Shown here in pieces: positions 1 to 8,990 of a DNA stretch of 64,000 nt (within the stretch, counting starts at the first letter, position 1; each line of letters starts with the position of its first letter). This DNA is from Variovorax sp. Lineage in GTDB: Bacteria > Pseudomonadota > Gammaproteobacteria > Burkholderiales > Burkholderiaceae_C. A program made the position numbers and the translations under genes. The stretch is taken from NCBI GenBank assembly GCA_025352265.1, contig JANXTS010000019.1, positions 62,001-126,000 of the forward strand, given 5' to 3'. The notes under the pieces were generated by a model, which was given only the letters and a program-made list of their open reading frames with translations, searched no databases and was not told the origin of the DNA.

Positions 1-785
1 ACGCCCATTAGGTAGCGCGGCTTGTTCGCGGGCAGCCGGTGCGGCGTGTGGCCCATGATGTGCAGCATCTCTTCCTTGGGCTCGCCCACGCTCACGCCGC
101 CGATGGCATAGCCGGGAAAGTCCATGTCGACCAGTGCCGCCAGCGACTCTTCCCGCAGGTTCTCGAACATGCCGCCCTGCACGATGCCGAAGAGCGCGTT
201 GGGGTTGTCGAGCCGCTCGAACTCGGTCTTGCAGCGGCCGGCCCAGCGCAGGCTGAGTTCCATCGACGTGCGCGCTTCGGCCTCGGTCGTGATTTGACCT
301 GCGGTGTCGTACGGCGTGCACTCGTCGAACTGCATTGCGATGTCGCTGTTCAGGATGGTCTGGATCTGCATCGAGACTTCTGGCGTCAGGAAGAGCTTGT
401 CGCCGTTGACGGGCGATGCGAACTTCACGCCTTCTTCGCTGATCTTGCGCATCGCGCCGAGCGACCACACCTGGAAGCCGCCCGAATCGGTGAGCAGCGG
501 CTTGTTCCACTTTTCGAATTGATGCAGTCCGCCGAAGCTCGCCATCACGTCGAGTCCCGGCCGCATCCATAGGTGGAAGGTGTTGCCCAGGATGATCTGC
601 GCGCCCATCTCTTCGAGGCTGCGTGGCATCACGCCCTTGACGGTGCCGTACGTGCCGACGGGCATGAAGATCGGCGTCTGCACGACACCATGGTTGAGCG
701 TGAGCGTGCCACGTCGCGCGTGGCTTGTCGGGTCGGTCGCGAGCAGGTCGAACTTCAGGCGGGGCAGGGTGGACGTGTCGGTCAT
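1..785 (-). CDS. tgt: Queuine/preQ1 tRNA-guanine transglycosylase, C-terminal part cut by window edge
   Basis: Exchanges guanine-34 for preQ1 in the GUN anticodons of Asp, Asn, His and Tyr tRNAs, in the cytoplasm. The visible 261 residues begin [18 protein letters not shown] and carry family signatures: [15 protein letters not shown], the [11 protein letters not shown] stretch, the nucleophile/base-recognition region [12 protein letters not shown], and [12 protein letters not shown] followed by [12 protein letters not shown]. The zinc-binding C-terminus lies beyond base 1. The start ATG overlaps the stop of the upstream dehydrogenase gene by four bases (ATGA), so it is probably the third gene of an operon headed by queA. 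Family identity is clear; only the downstream end is unknown. Confidence 0.96.
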   Translation of the reverse strand, partial: MTDTSTLPRLKFDLLATDPTSHARRGTLTLNHGVVQTPIFMPVGTYGTVKGVMPRSLEEMGAQIILGNTFHLWMRPGLDVMASFGGLHQFEKWNKPLLTDSGGFQVWSLGAMRKISEEGVKFASPVNGDKLFLTPEVSMQIQTILNSDIAMQFDECTPYDTAGQITTEAEARTSMELSLRWAGRCKTEFERLDNPNALFGIVQGGMFENLREESLAALVDMDFPGYAIGGVSVGEPKEEMLHIMGHTPHRLPANKPRYLMG

Positions 786-2005
786 TTTTTCGGGGAGGGC
801 AGCAACATGAGAACGGTGCGGTTGAGATCCTCGACTACCAGCAGGCGGCCCTGGCGGTCGACGGTGATGCCGGTCGGCTTGCCCATCGGGCGCGCGCCGG
901 GCTTCGGGTCCCACCCGGAGAGCCAGTCGATCGGCTTTCCAGACGGCAGACCCTGCGCGTCGAGCTTGTAGCCCACCACGCGATGGCCCGGTGGTTGGTG
1001 GCCACGCCATGCGACCAGCAACTGGCCGGCAAAGCTGCTGCCCGAAGGGCCGACGATCATTTGCAGTGGCGCGACGTGTGCGGGCCAAAGCATCACCGGC
1101 GCCTCGGTCGTCTTGCAGTCGTACCGTTTCTCGTAGCCGCGCGCGGGCTGGCGATTGCCGACGCAGTAAGGCCAGCCGTAGTCGCGGCCGGCCTGCAAGC
1201 GGTTGAGTTCTTCCGGCGGCTGACCGACCTCTTCGTAATCGATGGAGTTCTCGCCCTGGAGCACCGTGCCTTTGGCTGGCCCGTCGGGCAAGACGATCAG
1301 CGCGACCGAATTGCGCAGACCCGTCGCGAAGGGCTTGAAGCTCTGCAAGTGATAGCCCGGCGCCGCGAAGATGGCTTCGTAGACCGCCGCACGCGGCTTC
1401 GGTCCGGCCAGGTCCGGGCAAGGCAGGGGGAACTGCTTCGACGTGTCACGGCAGTTGTCGGAATCGGAGCCGACGTTGACGAAAAGATGGCCGCCGGGCG
1501 CAAAGGCCAGTTCCTTGAGCGGATGCGTGCCGTCGCCGGGCAGGTTGTCGATCAGCGGTTCGCGTTGTAGCGCGCCGCCGGGCGCCGGGATCGGCGTGCG
1601 CCAGATCGCGCTCGATTCGCCGACGTACACCTTGCCGTCCGGTCCAATGGCCAAGCCCAGCGGCCGGTCGAGTTGCTCGGCCAGTACCGAGAAGCGCGCG
1701 CGCCGCGGCGTCGTGCCATCGGTCGGCAGCGTCATCTCGAGCAGACGACCGCGGCGCGGCTCCCACGAACCCATGTCGACCACCCAGTAGCGGCCCGGAG
1801 CCACTTCCAGGATCCGGCGTGGTGCGCGCAGGCCCTGTGCCTCGTCGGCCAGCAGCGCGACGCACGTGCCGGCAGGGCTCGCGATGTCGATCCGTGCGTA
1901 GTCGCCGCACGTGCCTTGCGGTGTGTAGCCGCGTGCTTGGCCGGTGATCGGCATGAGGGCGGTCAAAGCCAGCGCGGCGAACGGTGCGAAACGTTGGAAT
2001 GTCAT
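782..2005 (-). CDS. Exported sorbosone/glucose dehydrogenase-like beta-propeller protein (PQQ-type)
   Basis: A 407-residue protein with an N-terminal signal peptide ([19 protein letters not shown], cleavage near GQARG), so periplasmic. The body resembles the soluble PQQ-dependent aldose/sorbosone dehydrogenase family: repeats such as [54 protein letters not shown] and [15 protein letters not shown]. The last matches the conserved DYGWP motif of the family. Substrate is unknown; several cysteines suggest periplasmic disulfides. It sits exactly between queA and tgt, sharing ATGA overlaps with both, which is an odd place for a sugar oxidase. Family assignment is good; enzymatic activity is inferred. 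Confidence 0.85.
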   Translation of the reverse strand: MTFQRFAPFAALALTALMPITGQARGYTPQGTCGDYARIDIASPAGTCVALLADEAQGLRAPRRILEVAPGRYWVVDMGSWEPRRGRLLEMTLPTDGTTPRRARFSVLAEQLDRPLGLAIGPDGKVYVGESSAIWRTPIPAPGGALQREPLIDNLPGDGTHPLKELAFAPGGHLFVNVGSDSDNCRDTSKQFPLPCPDLAGPKPRAAVYEAIFAAPGYHLQSFKPFATGLRNSVALIVLPDGPAKGTVLQGENSIDYEEVGQPPEELNRLQAGRDYGWPYCVGNRQPARGYEKRYDCKTTEAPVMLWPAHVAPLQMIVGPSGSSFAGQLLVAWRGHQPPGHRVVGYKLDAQGLPSGKPIDWLSGWDPKPGARPMGKPTGITVDRQGRLLVVEDLNRTVLMLLPSPKK

Positions 2006-3054
2006 GACGGTGTACGTGCCAGCAGCATGGCGTCGCCGTAGCTGAAGAACCTGTAGCCCTGGGCGATCGCGTGCGCGTACAGCGCCATCACATGCTCATA
2101 GCCGGCGAAGGCGCTCACCAGCATCATCAGGGTGCTCTTCGGCAAATGGAAGTTGGTGACCAGTACATCGACATGCTGAAAAGCGAAGCCCGGCGTGATG
2201 AAGATGCGCGTGTCGCCCGAGGCCTCGCCGCTCTTCGCCCAGGATTCGAGCGTGCGTACCGTGGTCGTGCCGACTGCAACGACGCGGCCACCGCGCGCCT
2301 TGCAAGCCGCGATGGCGCGCTGCGTGGCCTCAGGTACGTCATAGCGCTCGGCGTGCATCGTGTGCTCGGCGATGTTCTCGGCCTTGACCGGCTGGAATGT
2401 GCCGGCGCCGACATGCAGCGTGACGCTCGCACGCTCGATGCCGCGCGCCGCGAGTTCGGCGAGCAAGGTTTCGTCGAAGTGCAGCGCAGCCGTCGGCGCC
2501 GCGACAGCGCCGGGCACGCGCGCGAACACGGTCTGGTAGCGGCTCTCGTCGTCCGCCGAATCGGTGTGCGTGATGTAAGGCGGCAGCGGTACGTGACCGC
2601 AGCGACTCATGAGCGCGTACGGGTCTTCACCGGCGTCACTGTCGAAAGCGAAGCGGAACAGCGCGCCTTGGTCGTCGGGCCACCGTCCGAGCAGCGTCGC
2701 GCGAAAGCCGCCGACCATTTGCAGCGTGGTGCCGACCGGCGGCTTCTTGCTGACCTTCATGTGCGCGACGACTTCGTTGCCGGTCAGCACGCGCTCGACC
2801 AGCAGTTCGAGCTTGCCGCCGGTCGGCTTTTCGCCAAAGAGCCGCGCCTTGACGACGCGCGTGTCGTTGAAGACCAGCAGGTCGCCGGCGCGCAGCAGTG
2901 ACGGCAGGTCCTTGAAGATGCGATCGACAGCTGTGCCCGTTGTACCCGCGGTGCCATCCAGCAGGCGGGACGAGGTGCGTTCGATGGCCGGATGCTGCGC
3001 CACCAGTTCAGGGGGCAGATCGAAGTCGAAATCGGAGAGCGTGAAGTTGCGCAT
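2002..3054 (-). CDS. queA: S-adenosylmethionine:tRNA ribosyltransferase-isomerase
   Basis: Makes epoxyqueuosine on preQ1-tRNA by transferring and isomerising the ribosyl group of SAM. The 350-residue product starts at MRNFTLSDFDFDLPPELVAQ (ATG at 3054); the reading frame stays open further upstream but that part overlaps the divergent epimerase gene and shows no family similarity. Signatures include LLVFNDTRVVKARLFG, PLPPYI, RYQTVFA, APTAALHFDE and the C-terminal NFHLPKSTLMMLVSAFAG. Length is normal for the family. It is the first gene of a queA, sugar-dehydrogenase-like gene, tgt operon joined by four-base stop/start overlaps. Confidence 0.97.
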   Translation of the reverse strand: MRNFTLSDFDFDLPPELVAQHPAIERTSSRLLDGTAGTTGTAVDRIFKDLPSLLRAGDLLVFNDTRVVKARLFGEKPTGGKLELLVERVLTGNEVVAHMKVSKKPPVGTTLQMVGGFRATLLGRWPDDQGALFRFAFDSDAGEDPYALMSRCGHVPLPPYITHTDSADDESRYQTVFARVPGAVAAPTAALHFDETLLAELAARGIERASVTLHVGAGTFQPVKAENIAEHTMHAERYDVPEATQRAIAACKARGGRVVAVGTTTVRTLESWAKSGEASGDTRIFITPGFAFQHVDVLVTNFHLPKSTLMMLVSAFAGYEHVMALYAHAIAQGYRFFSYGDAMLLARTPS

Positions 3055-3190
3055 GCGCTTGAGGGCTGGACAGGCCCGTTCCAAGGTGGCGGCAAGAGTG
3101 CCGGGAAAAATCAGGACGGATTGTCCCACCCCCGATTCAACGCCGCCGATTCGCAGGGTCAAGACCGGTTCAGGCGGCAGAATCGGAAGG

Positions 3191-4159
3191 ATGAGCATTC
3201 CATCCGACTTCACGGCGCCGGTTCGTTTTGGCGCAGGTCCCGCCCATGTCCTTGTGACCGGTGGAACCGGGTTCATCGGTCGGCTGCTGATCGAGGCACT
3301 GCGGGCCGATGGGCACTCGGTCAGCGTCTGGACGCGAAATGCGACGGCGGCAGCGCAAGTCTTCGGCGCGGGCGTGCGCTGCGTCGGGCGGCTCGAAGAA
3401 ATCCCGCCCGCGCGGCCGGTCGATGTGATCGTCAACCTGGCGGGTGCGCCCGTCATCGGCCCGCGCTGGACCACACACCGTCGCACGGAGTTGCTAGCCA
3501 GCCGAGAAGGGCTGACGCAGGCGCTGGTCGAATGGATCGGAACGCGAGCGGTCAAGCCGTGGCTGATGCTCTCGGGATCGGCCATCGGCTACTACGGGGT
3601 GCAGTCTCAGGACGACGCCGCTGAATTGACGGAGTCGAGCCCGCCGCAAGACATCTTCATGTCGCGTTTGTGCCAGCGCTGGGAGGCCGCTGCACACGCG
3701 GCGGCACAGCATGGCGTACGCGTGGCGTGTTTGCGTTTCGGTTTGGTTCTGGGTCATGGCGGGGCGCTGCCCAAGCTGCTCGCGCCGATCCGGCTCGGAG
3801 TCGGTGGACGGCTGGGGACGGGGCGCCAATGTACGTCGTGGATTCACGTGAACGACATCGTTCGCGGCATGGCGCACGTGTGGCGCATCGCCGCGCAACC
3901 CGATGCGGCATCGAACCCGCAGGCTTACAACTTCACCGCGCCGGGCCACCTCTCGCAGGAAGCGTTCGCGCGCACCGCAGCACAGGTGTTACGTCGGCCC
4001 TTCTGGATGCCGACGCCGGCGTGGCCGGTGCGACTGGCGCTGGGCGAGCAGGCCGACGTGCTGCTCGAAGGCCAGCGTGTCGTGCCCTCACACCTCGAAC
4101 GAACCGGATTTCGCTTCCGCTTTCCGGATGCTGCGAGCGCGTTGCGGGATCTTTGCTGA
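3191..4159 (+). CDS. TIGR01777-family (SDR39U1/YfcH-like) NAD-dependent epimerase
   Basis: A 322-residue extended short-chain dehydrogenase. The Rossmann motif VLVTGGTGFIGRLL is near residue 20, followed by VNLAGAPVIG, the catalytic-region sequence GSAIGYYG and the typical DUF1731-like C-terminus ending VLLEGQRVVPSHLERTGFRFRFPD. The biochemical substrate of this family is not established; it is sometimes linked to cell division inhibition (SulA-like) without good evidence. The ATG at 3191 is preceded directly by GGAAGG, which is unusually close for a ribosome-binding site, so the start is provisional. It is divergent from queA, and its stop lies two bases before the likely GTG start of recG. 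Confidence 0.85.
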   Translation: MSIPSDFTAPVRFGAGPAHVLVTGGTGFIGRLLIEALRADGHSVSVWTRNATAAAQVFGAGVRCVGRLEEIPPARPVDVIVNLAGAPVIGPRWTTHRRTELLASREGLTQALVEWIGTRAVKPWLMLSGSAIGYYGVQSQDDAAELTESSPPQDIFMSRLCQRWEAAAHAAAQHGVRVACLRFGLVLGHGGALPKLLAPIRLGVGGRLGTGRQCTSWIHVNDIVRGMAHVWRIAAQPDAASNPQAYNFTAPGHLSQEAFARTAAQVLRRPFWMPTPAWPVRLALGEQADVLLEGQRVVPSHLERTGFRFRFPDAASALRDLC

Positions 4160-4161
4160 CC

Positions 4162-6339
4162 GTGCCCAAGGCGTCGCTCAGGAAGAAGAAATCAGCGCTG
4201 GCAACAGCGGGTACGGTTGTCGCAACGATCGCTGCGACCACTGCCGCGGCTACGACGGGTCCGCCCGTGCCGCCCGGCACCGGCCTCAGCCTGGTCCAAC
4301 GCGCGCTGCGCAAGCTCGGCCTGGTGCGCGACATCGACTTCGCGCTCTACCTGCCGATGCGTTACGAAGACGAGACCCGCGTCGTGCGGCTGGCTGACAC
4401 GCGCGAAGGCGATCTGGCGCAAGTCGAGGCGGTGGTGATTGAAAGCGAAGTCGCGTTTCGGCCGCGCCGTCAGCTGATCGTGACGATCGACGACGGCAGC
4501 GACACCTGCCAGCTGCGCTTTTTCAACTTCTACCCGTCGCAGCAAAAGCAGCTGGAAGTCGGCGCGCGGGTTCGGGTGCGCGGCGAAATGCGCGGCGGGT
4601 TCCTCGGCCGCACGATGATGCATCCGACCGTCAAGGCGGCCGGCACGGCGTTGCCCGAGGCGCTGACGCCTGTGTACTCGACCACCGCAGGGCTTGCGCA
4701 ACCGGTGTTGCGGCGCGAAGTGCGATCGGGCCTCGCGCGCGCCGCGCTGGAGGAAACCTTGCCGGAGCCGATCGGGATGTCGATCGACGTGCAAGAGGTG
4801 TGGGACTTGCGCCGCGCACTGTCGTTCCTGCACTACCCGACGCCTGATGTCTCCATCGCCGCGCTCGAAGATCGCAGTCATCCAGCCTGGCAGCGCATCA
4901 AGGCGGAAGAGCTGTTGGCGCAACAGCTGTCGCAGTTGCAGGCGCGGCGCGAGCGGGCCGCGCAGCAGGCGCCGCCGTTGCGGTCGATGACGTCGGCCAC
5001 GTCGCTTCATGCGCAGCTGATGGCGGTGCTGCCGTTCGCACTGACCGGTGCGCAACAGCGTGTCGGCGAAGAGATCACGCGCGACCTGGAACGATCGATT
5101 CCGATGCATCGGCTGCTGCAGGGCGACGTCGGCTCCGGCAAGACGGTGGTCGCTGCGCTGGCGGCCGCACGTTGTATCGACGCCGGCTTTCAATGCGCGC
5201 TGATGGCGCCGACCGAGATCCTGGCGTCGCAGCACTTCGGCAAGCTGGTCGGCTGGCTGGACCCCTTGCTCGCGGAGCGCGGCTTGCGCGTGGCGTGGCT
5301 TACCGGCAGCCAGAAGAAGAAGGAGCGCGACGTCATGTCGGCAGCGATGGAAAGCGGCGAGGCGGCGCTGGTCATCGGTACGCACGCCGTTATCTCCGAC
5401 AAGGTACGCTTCAAGCGGCTGGCGCTGGCCATCATCGACGAGCAGCATCGCTTTGGCGTGGCGCAGCGGCTGGCGCTGCGCGGCAAGGCCGTCGGGCATC
5501 TAGAACCGCATCTGTTGATGATGAGCGCGACGCCGATCCCTCGCACGCTGGCGATGAGCTACTTCGCCGATCTCGATGTGTCCACGCTGGATGAGCTGCC
5601 GCCCGGCCGCACGCCCATCGTGACCAAGTTGGTGGCGGATCACCGGCGTGATGAAGTCATCGCACGCATTCAGGCGCAGCTCTCGCAAGGCCGGCAGGTC
5701 TACTGGGTCTGCCCGCTGATCGAAGAAAGCGAAGCGGTCGATTTGCGCAATGCGACCGAGACGCGTGACGAACTGGCAGAAGTACTGGGCCAGGCGGTCA
5801 ACGTCGGGCTGCTGCATTCGCGCATGCCGACGCCGGAGAAGCAGGCGGTGATGGCGGCGTTCACCGTAAACCAGATCCAGGTGCTGGTCAGTACCACGGT
5901 GATCGAAGTCGGCGTCGATGTGCCGAATGCGTCGCTGATGGTGATCGAGCACGCGGAGCGCTTTGGTTTGTCGCAGTTGCATCAGCTGCGCGGGCGTGTC
6001 GGGCGCGGCGAGGCGGCTTCGGCTTGCGTGCTGCTTTATGCGCCGAACGAGGGTGGACGCGTCGGCGAGGCGGCGCGGGCGCGCTTGAAGGCGATGGTGG
6101 AAACGGGCGATGGTTTCGAGATCGCACGTCGCGACTTGGAGATCCGCGGCCCCGGCGAGTTCTTGGGGGCAAAGCAATCCGGAGCGCCGTTGCTTCGCTT
6201 TGCGGATCTTCAAGCGGATGCGCTGCTACTCGACTGGGCGCGCGATCTGGCGCCGAGGATGCTGGACGGACATCCCGAGCTTGCGAAGAAGCACGTCGAT
6301 CGCTGGCTCGGCACAAAGGCGGAGTACCTAAAGGCCTAG
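4162..6339 (+). CDS. recG: ATP-dependent DNA helicase RecG
   Basis: Double-strand DNA translocase that rewinds and regresses stalled replication forks and branch-migrates recombination intermediates. The helicase core is complete: Walker A GDVGSGKTVVAAL, motif II DEQHRFG, motif III MSATPIPRTLAMS, and the C-terminal QLRGRVGRGEA motif VI. The N-terminal wedge (OB-fold) domain spans roughly residues 50-220. There is no good ATG; GTG at 4162 gives 725 residues, a little longer than usual because of an Ala/Thr-rich segment near residues 10-35. TTG at 4153 is an alternative. The epimerase gene ends at 4159, implying cotranscription. Identity is certain; the start is not. Confidence 0.96.
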   Translation: MPKASLRKKKSALATAGTVVATIAATTAAATTGPPVPPGTGLSLVQRALRKLGLVRDIDFALYLPMRYEDETRVVRLADTREGDLAQVEAVVIESEVAFRPRRQLIVTIDDGSDTCQLRFFNFYPSQQKQLEVGARVRVRGEMRGGFLGRTMMHPTVKAAGTALPEALTPVYSTTAGLAQPVLRREVRSGLARAALEETLPEPIGMSIDVQEVWDLRRALSFLHYPTPDVSIAALEDRSHPAWQRIKAEELLAQQLSQLQARRERAAQQAPPLRSMTSATSLHAQLMAVLPFALTGAQQRVGEEITRDLERSIPMHRLLQGDVGSGKTVVAALAAARCIDAGFQCALMAPTEILASQHFGKLVGWLDPLLAERGLRVAWLTGSQKKKERDVMSAAMESGEAALVIGTHAVISDKVRFKRLALAIIDEQHRFGVAQRLALRGKAVGHLEPHLLMMSATPIPRTLAMSYFADLDVSTLDELPPGRTPIVTKLVADHRRDEVIARIQAQLSQGRQVYWVCPLIEESEAVDLRNATETRDELAEVLGQAVNVGLLHSRMPTPEKQAVMAAFTVNQIQVLVSTTVIEVGVDVPNASLMVIEHAERFGLSQLHQLRGRVGRGEAASACVLLYAPNEGGRVGEAARARLKAMVETGDGFEIARRDLEIRGPGEFLGAKQSGAPLLRFADLQADALLLDWARDLAPRMLDGHPELAKKHVDRWLGTKAEYLKA

Positions 6340-6417
6340 GCCCGTAAATCACTCTGAGCCGGCTTGCTATTCAAGCGAAGCTGATGGCTCGGGGTCAAGC
6401 CCATAATTCTGTCAGCT

Positions 6418-7383
6418 ATGACCCTTACCGAACTCAAATACATCGTCGCGGTGGCGCGCGAACGCCATTTTGGCAAGGCAGCCGAATCCTGCTACGTTTC
6501 GCAACCGACGCTGTCAGTGGCCATCAAGAAGCTCGAGGACGAACTTGAAGTGAAGCTGTTCGAGCGCAGCGCCGGCGAGGTCACCGTCACGCCGCTGGGC
6601 GAGCAGATCGTTCAGCAGGCGCAGAGCGTGCTCGACCAGGCGGCAAGCATCAAGGAGATCGCCAAGCGCGGCAAGGACCCGCTGGCAGGCGCGCTGAACC
6701 TCGGCGTGATCTACACGATCGGCCCTTACCTGTTGCCCGACCTGGTGCGCCAGGTGATCACGCGGACGCCGCAGATGCCGCTGATGTTGCAAGAGAACTT
6801 CACCGCGAAACTCCTCGAAATGCTGCGCGCCGGCGAGATCGATTGCGCGATCATGGCCGAACCTTTTCCGGACAACGGCCTGGCGACGGCGGCGCTGTAC
6901 GACGAGCCCTTCATGGCGGCGCTTCCTATCAACCACAAGCTCGCTGGGCGGGACTCGATCACTTCGGATGAACTGCGCAACGAAACGATGCTGCTGCTCG
7001 GTACCGGCCACTGCTTTCGTGATCACGTGCTGGAAGTCTGTCCCGAGTTCGCTCGCTTTTCGAGCAATGCCGAGGGGATCCGCAAGAGCTTCGAGGGCTC
7101 ATCGCTGGAGACCATCAAGCACATGGTGGCGTCGGGCATGGGCGTCACGCTGGTGCCGCGGCTGTCGGTGCCTGCCGAGGCGCTCAAGCCAAAGGGCAAG
7201 GGAAAAAAGGACAACGACCAGATGGTGCGTTACCTGCCGGTCGTGGATGGCGAAGGGCGCGAGCCGCCGACGCGCCGTGTGGTGCTGGCGTGGCGCCGCA
7301 GCTTCACACGCTACGAGGCGATCGCGGCGCTACGCAATGCAATTTATGCGTGCGAGCTGCCGGGTGTGAAGCGGCTCTCCTGA
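6418..7383 (+). CDS. oxyR: Hydrogen peroxide-sensing LysR regulator OxyR
   Basis: LysR-type activator of the peroxide response, 321 residues. The N-terminal winged HTH (MTLTELKYIVAVARERHFGKAA) is followed by the effector domain. The two redox cysteines fall at residues 199 and 208 in LLLGTGHCFRDHVLEVC, the same numbering as E. coli OxyR Cys199/Cys208, so the disulfide switch should be intact. The recG-oxyR neighbourhood is common in Burkholderiales. The gene is followed 87 bases later by dps, a classical OxyR target. No confident OxyR tetranucleotide array was found in the short gap between oxyR and dps. Confidence 0.97.
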   Translation: MTLTELKYIVAVARERHFGKAAESCYVSQPTLSVAIKKLEDELEVKLFERSAGEVTVTPLGEQIVQQAQSVLDQAASIKEIAKRGKDPLAGALNLGVIYTIGPYLLPDLVRQVITRTPQMPLMLQENFTAKLLEMLRAGEIDCAIMAEPFPDNGLATAALYDEPFMAALPINHKLAGRDSITSDELRNETMLLLGTGHCFRDHVLEVCPEFARFSSNAEGIRKSFEGSSLETIKHMVASGMGVTLVPRLSVPAEALKPKGKGKKDNDQMVRYLPVVDGEGREPPTRRVVLAWRRSFTRYEAIAALRNAIYACELPGVKRLS

Positions 7384-7398
7384 AGCCGCAAGCCATCG

Positions 7399-7427
7399 TT
7401 GCCATAGAGAGGCGCTGTTGCGATACG
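7399..7427 (+). promoter_or_regulatory. Possible dps promoter
   Basis: In the oxyR-dps gap, TTGCCA at 7399-7404 and GATACG at 7422-7427 are separated by 17 bases, a plausible sigma70 arrangement about 45-60 bases before the candidate dps starts. The match is weak and rests on sequence inspection only. Confidence 0.3.
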
Positions 7428-7470
7428 ACCGCTCGGCTCACAAAATGGAAGTTTCGAAATCAACTTGAAA

Positions 7471-8070
7471 ATGGATGTACTCGTCATGGTCAAAGATCTG
7501 AAAAAAATGAAATCGTCCAACCCCGTTGCCGCGTCCGGCAAGGTTCCCAAGAAAGGCGGAGTCGTGGTGTCGACGGAGTCGGGCAGTCGCAACGCGCCGG
7601 TCATCAACATCGGCATCGAACGGCAAGACCGTGCGGCCATCGCCGAAGGCCTGAGCCGCGTGCTGGCAGACACCTACACGCTCTACCTCACGACGCATAA
7701 CTTTCACTGGAACGTCACCGGCCCGCATTTCAACTCGTTGCATGCAATGTTCATGGGCCAGTACACCGAACTCTGGAACGCGACGGACGTGATTGCCGAA
7801 CGCATTCGCGCGCTCGGCCACTACGCGCCCGGTTCGTACGCCGAGTTCAGCAAGATCGCTACGGTGCCCGACGTCCCGCAGCAACCGCCCAAGGCGATGG
7901 AAATGGTGCGCATCCTTGTCAAGGGCCACGAGACGGTGTCGCGCATCGCGCGCGAGTTCATCCCCGTGGCCGAAGAAGCCGGCGACGACCCGACGGCCGA
8001 CATGCTCACCGCGCGCTGCACCGTCCATGATCAGACCGCGTGGATGCTGCGTTCGTTGCTAGAAGATTGA
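7471..8070 (+). CDS. dps: Dps-family ferritin-like DNA-protection protein
   Basis: Mini-ferritin that oxidises Fe(II) with peroxide and compacts DNA under stress. Ferroxidase-site motifs are visible: [20 protein letters not shown] (His, His and Asp/Glu ligands at subunit interfaces), then [19 protein letters not shown]. Dps cores are about 155 residues; this protein has some 40 extra N-terminal residues rich in Lys, Ser and Gly, resembling DNA-binding tails. The start is ambiguous: ATG codons at 7471, 7486 and 7507 (and TTG at 7465) are in frame and none has a clear Shine-Dalgarno. It lies downstream of oxyR, and ubiA begins two bases after its stop codon. Confidence 0.93.
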   Translation: MDVLVMVKDLKKMKSSNPVAASGKVPKKGGVVVSTESGSRNAPVINIGIERQDRAAIAEGLSRVLADTYTLYLTTHNFHWNVTGPHFNSLHAMFMGQYTELWNATDVIAERIRALGHYAPGSYAEFSKIATVPDVPQQPPKAMEMVRILVKGHETVSRIAREFIPVAEEAGDDPTADMLTARCTVHDQTAWMLRSLLED

Positions 8071-8071
8071 G

Positions 8072-8947
8072 GTGCCGTTGGCCGCCGCTGCGCGTGGGCG
8101 GCTTTCGCTCTACCTCGATCTGATTCGCTGGAATCGGCCTGCTGGCTGGTTGCTGCTGCTCTGGCCGACGCTGGGCGCGCTTTGGTTCGCGGCCGATGGC
8201 TGGCCCGGCTGGCATTTGCTGTGGGTCTTCGTGCTTGGGACTTTCTTGATGCGCAGCGCCGGCTGTTGCATCAACGACGTGGCCGACCGCGACTTCGATC
8301 GCCATGTCAAGCGAACGGCGCAGCGGCCGGTCACGAGTGGTGCGGTATCGGTCAAAGAGGCACTGACGCTGGGTGCGTTGCTGGCACTGATCGCTTTCGC
8401 GCTGGTGCTCACGACCAATCGGCTGACAATCGTCTGGTCGTTCGCTGCGCTCGCCATCACGCTCGCCTATCCCTTCGCCAAACGCTTCGTTTCGGTGCCG
8501 CAAGCGGTACTCGGCGTTGCTTTCAGCTTCGGCATTCCGATGGCGTTTGCGGCGGTGCAATCGGCGGTGCCGGCTTTCGTCGTGCTGCTGCTCGTTGGCA
8601 ACCTGTTTTGGGTGCTGGCCTACGACACCGAGTACGCGATGGTCGACCGCGACGACGATTTGAAGATCGGCATGAAGACGTCGGCCATTACCTTCGCGCG
8701 TTTCGACGTCGTTGCCGTGCTGCTGAGTTATGCGGTTTTTCTGGTGCTGTGGACAATCGCAGGCGCGAGTCGCGGGCTGGGGCTTGTATTCTTCACGGCG
8801 GTTGCCGTGGCCGCCGCACAGGCCGTCTGGCATTGGCGCCTCATTCGCTTGCGTATGCGTAACGACTGCTTCAAGGCCTTTCGCCTGAACCATTGGCTTG
8901 GCCTCACGGTATTCGTCGGGGTCGTCGCCGGCTACGCGCTTCGCTAA
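8072..8947 (+). CDS. ubiA: 4-hydroxybenzoate polyprenyltransferase
   Basis: Integral membrane prenyltransferase that attaches the polyprenyl tail to 4-hydroxybenzoate in ubiquinone synthesis. The 291-residue protein has about eight hydrophobic segments and both aspartate-rich motifs: [15 protein letters not shown] near residue 65 and the second, [19 protein letters not shown], near residue 187. The start is GTG at 8072, one base after the dps stop, suggesting translational coupling to a stress gene. Convergent with proC; the 43-base gap between them contains only a weak AACTTG/CAAGTT inverted repeat. Confidence 0.95.
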   Translation: MPLAAAARGRLSLYLDLIRWNRPAGWLLLLWPTLGALWFAADGWPGWHLLWVFVLGTFLMRSAGCCINDVADRDFDRHVKRTAQRPVTSGAVSVKEALTLGALLALIAFALVLTTNRLTIVWSFAALAITLAYPFAKRFVSVPQAVLGVAFSFGIPMAFAAVQSAVPAFVVLLLVGNLFWVLAYDTEYAMVDRDDDLKIGMKTSAITFARFDVVAVLLSYAVFLVLWTIAGASRGLGLVFFTAVAVAAAQAVWHWRLIRLRMRNDCFKAFRLNHWLGLTVFVGVVAGYALR

Positions 8948-8990
8948 GCACGCTTGCAGGGCTAACTTGCCGCCCCGATTCCCAAGTTGG

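Noticed and set aside
39..1570. Long plus-strand open frames opposite tgt and the sugar-dehydrogenase-like gene
   Set aside because: They are complementary-strand shadows of GC-rich genes with no family similarity and poor starts.
4192..6213. Minus-strand frames of up to 435 codons opposite recG
   Set aside because: Antisense to a clearly conserved helicase gene; composition is Arg/His-rich as expected from the reverse frame.
7384..7470. OxyR binding site upstream of dps
   Set aside because: ATAG occurs once, but the four regularly spaced tetranucleotides expected for OxyR were not found.
8948..8990. Bidirectional terminator between ubiA and proC
   Set aside because: The AACTTG/CAAGTT repeat is short, has a 13-base loop and lacks a T-run.
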